Shown: piece after piece, positions 31,722 to 34,687 of the stretch
Position numbering within the stretch: position 1 is the first letter of the stretch
Layout of the letters: each line of letters opens with the position of its first letter
Assembly (NCBI GenBank): GCA_034698045.1
Contig: JAQGAU010000204.1
Span: forward strand, 1 to 34,687
Source of the DNA: Paramacrobiotus richtersi
Taxonomy: Eukaryota > Tardigrada > Eutardigrada > Parachela > Macrobiotidae
Direction of reading: 5' to 3'
DNA length: 34,687 bases
Position numbers and translations under genes: made by a program
Notes under the pieces: model-generated
Database searches by the model: none
What the model saw: only the letters and a program-made list of their open reading frames with translations
What the model was told of the DNA's origin: nothing

Positions 31722-32449
31722 TCAGAGAAACTCCTGGTCAGCGACCAACCGCAGCCTGCTAATGCCCCTTCATCATTGCTCGTGGGCGCATAGTATATTT
31801 AAATTTAAAAGAAACGAGCCGTAAGAATCAGCCTTCGTTACTTGAAGGCCAGATAAACACCGATTTTGGTTTGGACTTGGACAAGCTTGGACAGTGCTGG
31901 GCAAGCGGTCCAGACAAACAACCCGGTATCCAAATATGCGACCAAATAATGTCCACGCGTTCATAATATCGGCACGTAAATGGCAACTTGTACAGAATAA
32001 CAATAACATGCAAGACATTTAAAATTTTTAACCCTTATGGAACCCCATTTCTTCGGGGAACAAACAGTTCATGGATTCATAAGCTTTTGAGTTCCACCGT
32101 TAACTGATTAGAAGAAAGCCGTATTTGCGCGCCTACGTTGACCAAAGGCTTAGTACAAAGCGCCTACACCGACGAAAGGCCTCCAAAAAGCGATAGCAAA
32201 AGTTACTGTTTCAATGATTGACGAAGACCGTTACGAACGGGATTTTGAAATGCACGGCGTTTTAACTGACTCCGTCCAAGTGGAAACGTTTTACATCCAC
32301 CTTCTAACTACTCTTAAATAAGAACCGTTGACGGTTGGAAGACGAAGAATGGTTTACAAAGCGTGGTTACGCAGAAACTAACTCCAAACTAACGTCGTCC
32401 CATTATGCTGTAGAACTTGTTTGATATTTTTTGCATTAATGCGAAACTC
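31722..32449. other. interval before the gypsy remnant, nothing recognised
   Basis: Short frames only. The LTR expected downstream of the minus-strand integrase was looked for here, and no TG...CA repeat with a second copy was found. Confidence 0.3.
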
Positions 32450-34440
32450 CTCTTTCTGCTTGGCCGAAAAGGAATTCTATAATGCTTCCAATCCGTGTAA
32501 GGATGTGATTGCCCGAAATTAATCGCTGTCCTTCACGGGTTCTTCGCGGTTTGCAAGCCTCTCTCTAATTTCGAGCGTAAAAGGAATCACGTATGGAACC
32601 CGTACCGAATCCAGGTCGGACTGACTCCTCTTTCGGTATTTCAGTATAAAAAGGCAGTTTTGGGACACCTGACGCTCTCCAGTAATCAACGGAACACCCA
32701 GGAACTGAATTTCACACTGGCTTCACGCCAGTCCTGGAATGTAACCGATCATAGTCGTGCGAGTGGGAACCATAACATTACTGTCAAATTACATATGAAA
32801 TACCTAATCAGAAACGGAAACGACGAAGCCTTCCTTAAGGCCCACGTTCTTATCTTTCCCTCTGGGCTGCACGTTCTTATCGTTGCTGTAGGCTTTTTCG
32901 TTTCTTTCTCTTCCTGACGTCCCGTTTCAAAGCTTTGGGCATCGGTAAGCAGTTGGATGGACATCCCATGGAAGAATATGACGTTATTCACAATAAATTT
33001 AGAGGACGCCATAGCGTTGGCATAACGTACGGCCTTCGCTATGACATACTTGGTGGGGGCAGATTGCGAAGAGCAAACACTTTTTTTTGACTTCTACTTA
33101 GTGGGATGGGGCCACAATAATCCATATGTAGCTGATGAAAGGGGACTGTTACTTTTAGTGGGTGCAAAAAGTCCCATGGCTTAATGCACAAATTTTCTCA
33201 GTGCTGGCACGCAACGCATGAAGCTACGTGGCGCGCAACCGCCTCGAGAGCGCCGGGACAATAGTAGGCCTCGGATGCGGGCGTGTGTTCGCTCTATGCC
33301 AACATGCCCCGCCGTAATTGCATAGTGCGTGTCGTGCACAAAGTCGGGAAAGAATGACTTCGGAATGGCCATAAGCATTACGTCGCGGCCACGCCTGATG
33401 ACCTTACGGTAGAGCATGCCTTCAACGAGGACGTAGTAACGATTTCGTGACTTGTGTGGATTGGTTTGGTCTCGCAATGCTGTAACGATTGCACTGCAGA
33501 ACGCGTCTGCAAACTGTAATTTGGGGAAATCGACTTTTTGAGCAAGAAAACACTGCCGCTGCAGTTGGAAGGTTTATTTCTTATGTCTTTTCGATTGGGA
33601 AGCGGGATTACGCGTGTGTAAATACATTATGTTTGCCTGGTCCATAGAAAATATCGAACTGGCAGTGCTGGATACGGAGTATCCAGCGAAAAATCAGGTC
33701 AGGAGAATTTTAAATTGCTAAAAGCGGTTTTAGGGATGCGTGGTCTATGACCATTTTGATCGGAAAGGATGGGAGCAGACAGCATCCAAATTTCAACGCG
33801 TCTTTTTTTGTTAAGTGGATGAGTGGTTCTGCAGTTTCTGCATATTGTGAGACATGGCTGCGGAAGCATAGATAACTACTGAAGTCTAAAATTGAACGTA
33901 ATTGTTTTAAGTTCGTTGGGGTTGGCATTTTCAGTATTAGTCCGATTCTCGCCGGGCCGATAGCAATGCCGTCAGCGGATACATGGTGGCCAAGAAATAT
34001 TATTTTACCTTAAGATTGTTCAAATGATCGTCGAAACTATTCGAATAGACAAAGCATGTATCGATGTAGGCCAATAAGATGAGCATTAAAGATGAACCGA
34101 ACAGCTTATCGCCTAAACGGCAAAAAGTGGATGGCCCGTTGCAGTGGCTAAAGCCATTCTGTCAAACTGGTAAACGCCTCCTGCGAAACCCGGCGAGGGA
34201 CGAACAACGAACGCCGTCTTATTTCGATCTTGAACTGCAGTTGTTATGTTATAATATCCCGGAAAGCAGTCCAGCTCTGTAGAAACCGTAGCTTTGTGCA
34301 AAGAATCGAGCACTGCGTCAATATTGAGCATATTGTAGGTATCTTTGATTGTAACCGAATTTGCCGACCGCTTATCGACAACCATTCGTTTTGCCAATTT
34401 GATTTAACCACAAGGTGTACAGCTGCACACCAATCGCTCA
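32450..34440 (-). mobile_element. pol: Ty3/gypsy pol remnant: RT, RNase H and integrase
   Basis: Ordered gypsy Pol domains on the minus strand, in several frames. RT fingers and palm are at 34397-34113 (NSVTIKDTY, LDCFPGYYNI, VYQFDRMA). The catalytic box at 34068-34057 reads YIDT instead of YIDD. RT thumb and connection follow at about 34010-33860 (FLGHHVSADGI, then MPTPTNLKQLRSIL), with a small deletion before them. An RNase H end (DHASLKPLLAI) is fused near 33740 after loss of most of the domain. The integrase N-terminus in frame 33477-33181 has LVEGMLYRKVI and the HH half (VHDTHYAITAGH); the CVAC half lies in another frame at 33218-33207. The integrase core keeps the first Asp (HMDYCGPIPLS, Asp at 33122-33120) and the second Asp (LLTD, 32943-32941). 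The third acidic residue was not found. Inactive: YIDT, several shifts, deletions. Confidence 0.85.
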
Positions 34441-34687
34441 CGCAGGGGAAGATAACACAAATTATAGTATTACGAAGACTGAAATACGCAGCGCTTTAGT
34501 TATTTATTTTTTGTTTGGATCCACGACAGATAACGATATTTCTGTTGTTTTTGTTCGCATTTTCAAAGTGATGCATGAATGGTTTCCGGAAAAGTACAGG
34601 CTTGCCATTTATTAGAGCACGGGCGCTGCGCGTGTCGATAAGCAAGTGTGAGTTGGAAATGTGGATAAGACCAAATCCGCTCTTGCG
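34441..34687 (-). other. continuation of gypsy-related sequence to the window edge
   Basis: 34441-34510 still matches 25875-25945 upstream of the other RT remnant (shared block AAATACGCAGCGCTTTA(A/G)TTATTTATT), so the element or its duplication continues to about 34510. Beyond that no homology to the first remnant is seen, and the element body may be truncated or extend outside the window. Confidence 0.4.

Noticed and set aside
1..34687. CRISPR arrays, rRNA, bacterial operons or a defence system
   Set aside because: No regularly spaced repeats, no rRNA-like blocks, no ribosome-binding-site-led gene strings; the content is eukaryotic retroelement debris.

Overview
The window reads as invertebrate nuclear DNA made almost entirely of decayed repeats. 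No intact host gene, rRNA, tRNA or CRISPR array could be recognised. Open frames are short, frames break every few dozen codons, and the recognisable proteins belong to retroelements: Ty3/gypsy Gag and Pol, and a Penelope-like element with a GIY-YIG endonuclease. This mix is common in arthropod and other invertebrate genomes. A chelicerate-like source is only a guess from the style of the gypsy proteins.

Layout. (1) From the left edge to about 10.75 kb lie three strongly diverged, same-direction copies of one long unit of unknown origin (about 0.29-2.23, 2.85-4.89 and 4.93-10.74 kb). Several short stretches stay conserved as plus-strand peptides between copies, which hints at a decayed duplicated gene. 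Copy II carries a 216-bp insertion with a long hairpin and 8-bp flanking direct repeats. Copy III is interrupted by a small LTR element (5675-6917) with both LTRs, a primer-site-like start, a polypurine tract and a broken gag, but no pol. (2) 10.8-14.8 kb is mostly featureless, with one unrecognised 157-codon frame. (3) 14.8-18.35 kb holds minus-strand degenerate coding sequence: a frameshifted Gag with an intact CCHC knuckle, and a second lysine-rich frame of unknown identity. (4) 18.5-25.2 kb has small tandem repeats and one unrecognised 100-codon frame. (5) 25.2-34.5 kb, nearly all on the minus strand, holds two related gypsy pol remnants (25.2-25.9 and 32.45-34.44 kb), a two-finger C2H2 fragment, a Penelope-like remnant (28.6-29.3 kb) and an acidic unidentified ORF (31.1-31.6 kb).

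The elements do not work together as a pathway; this is a record of nested insertion, duplication and decay. Homology between copies was judged by eye, so identities are not quoted unless counted in the text. The least explained part is the triplicated unit.
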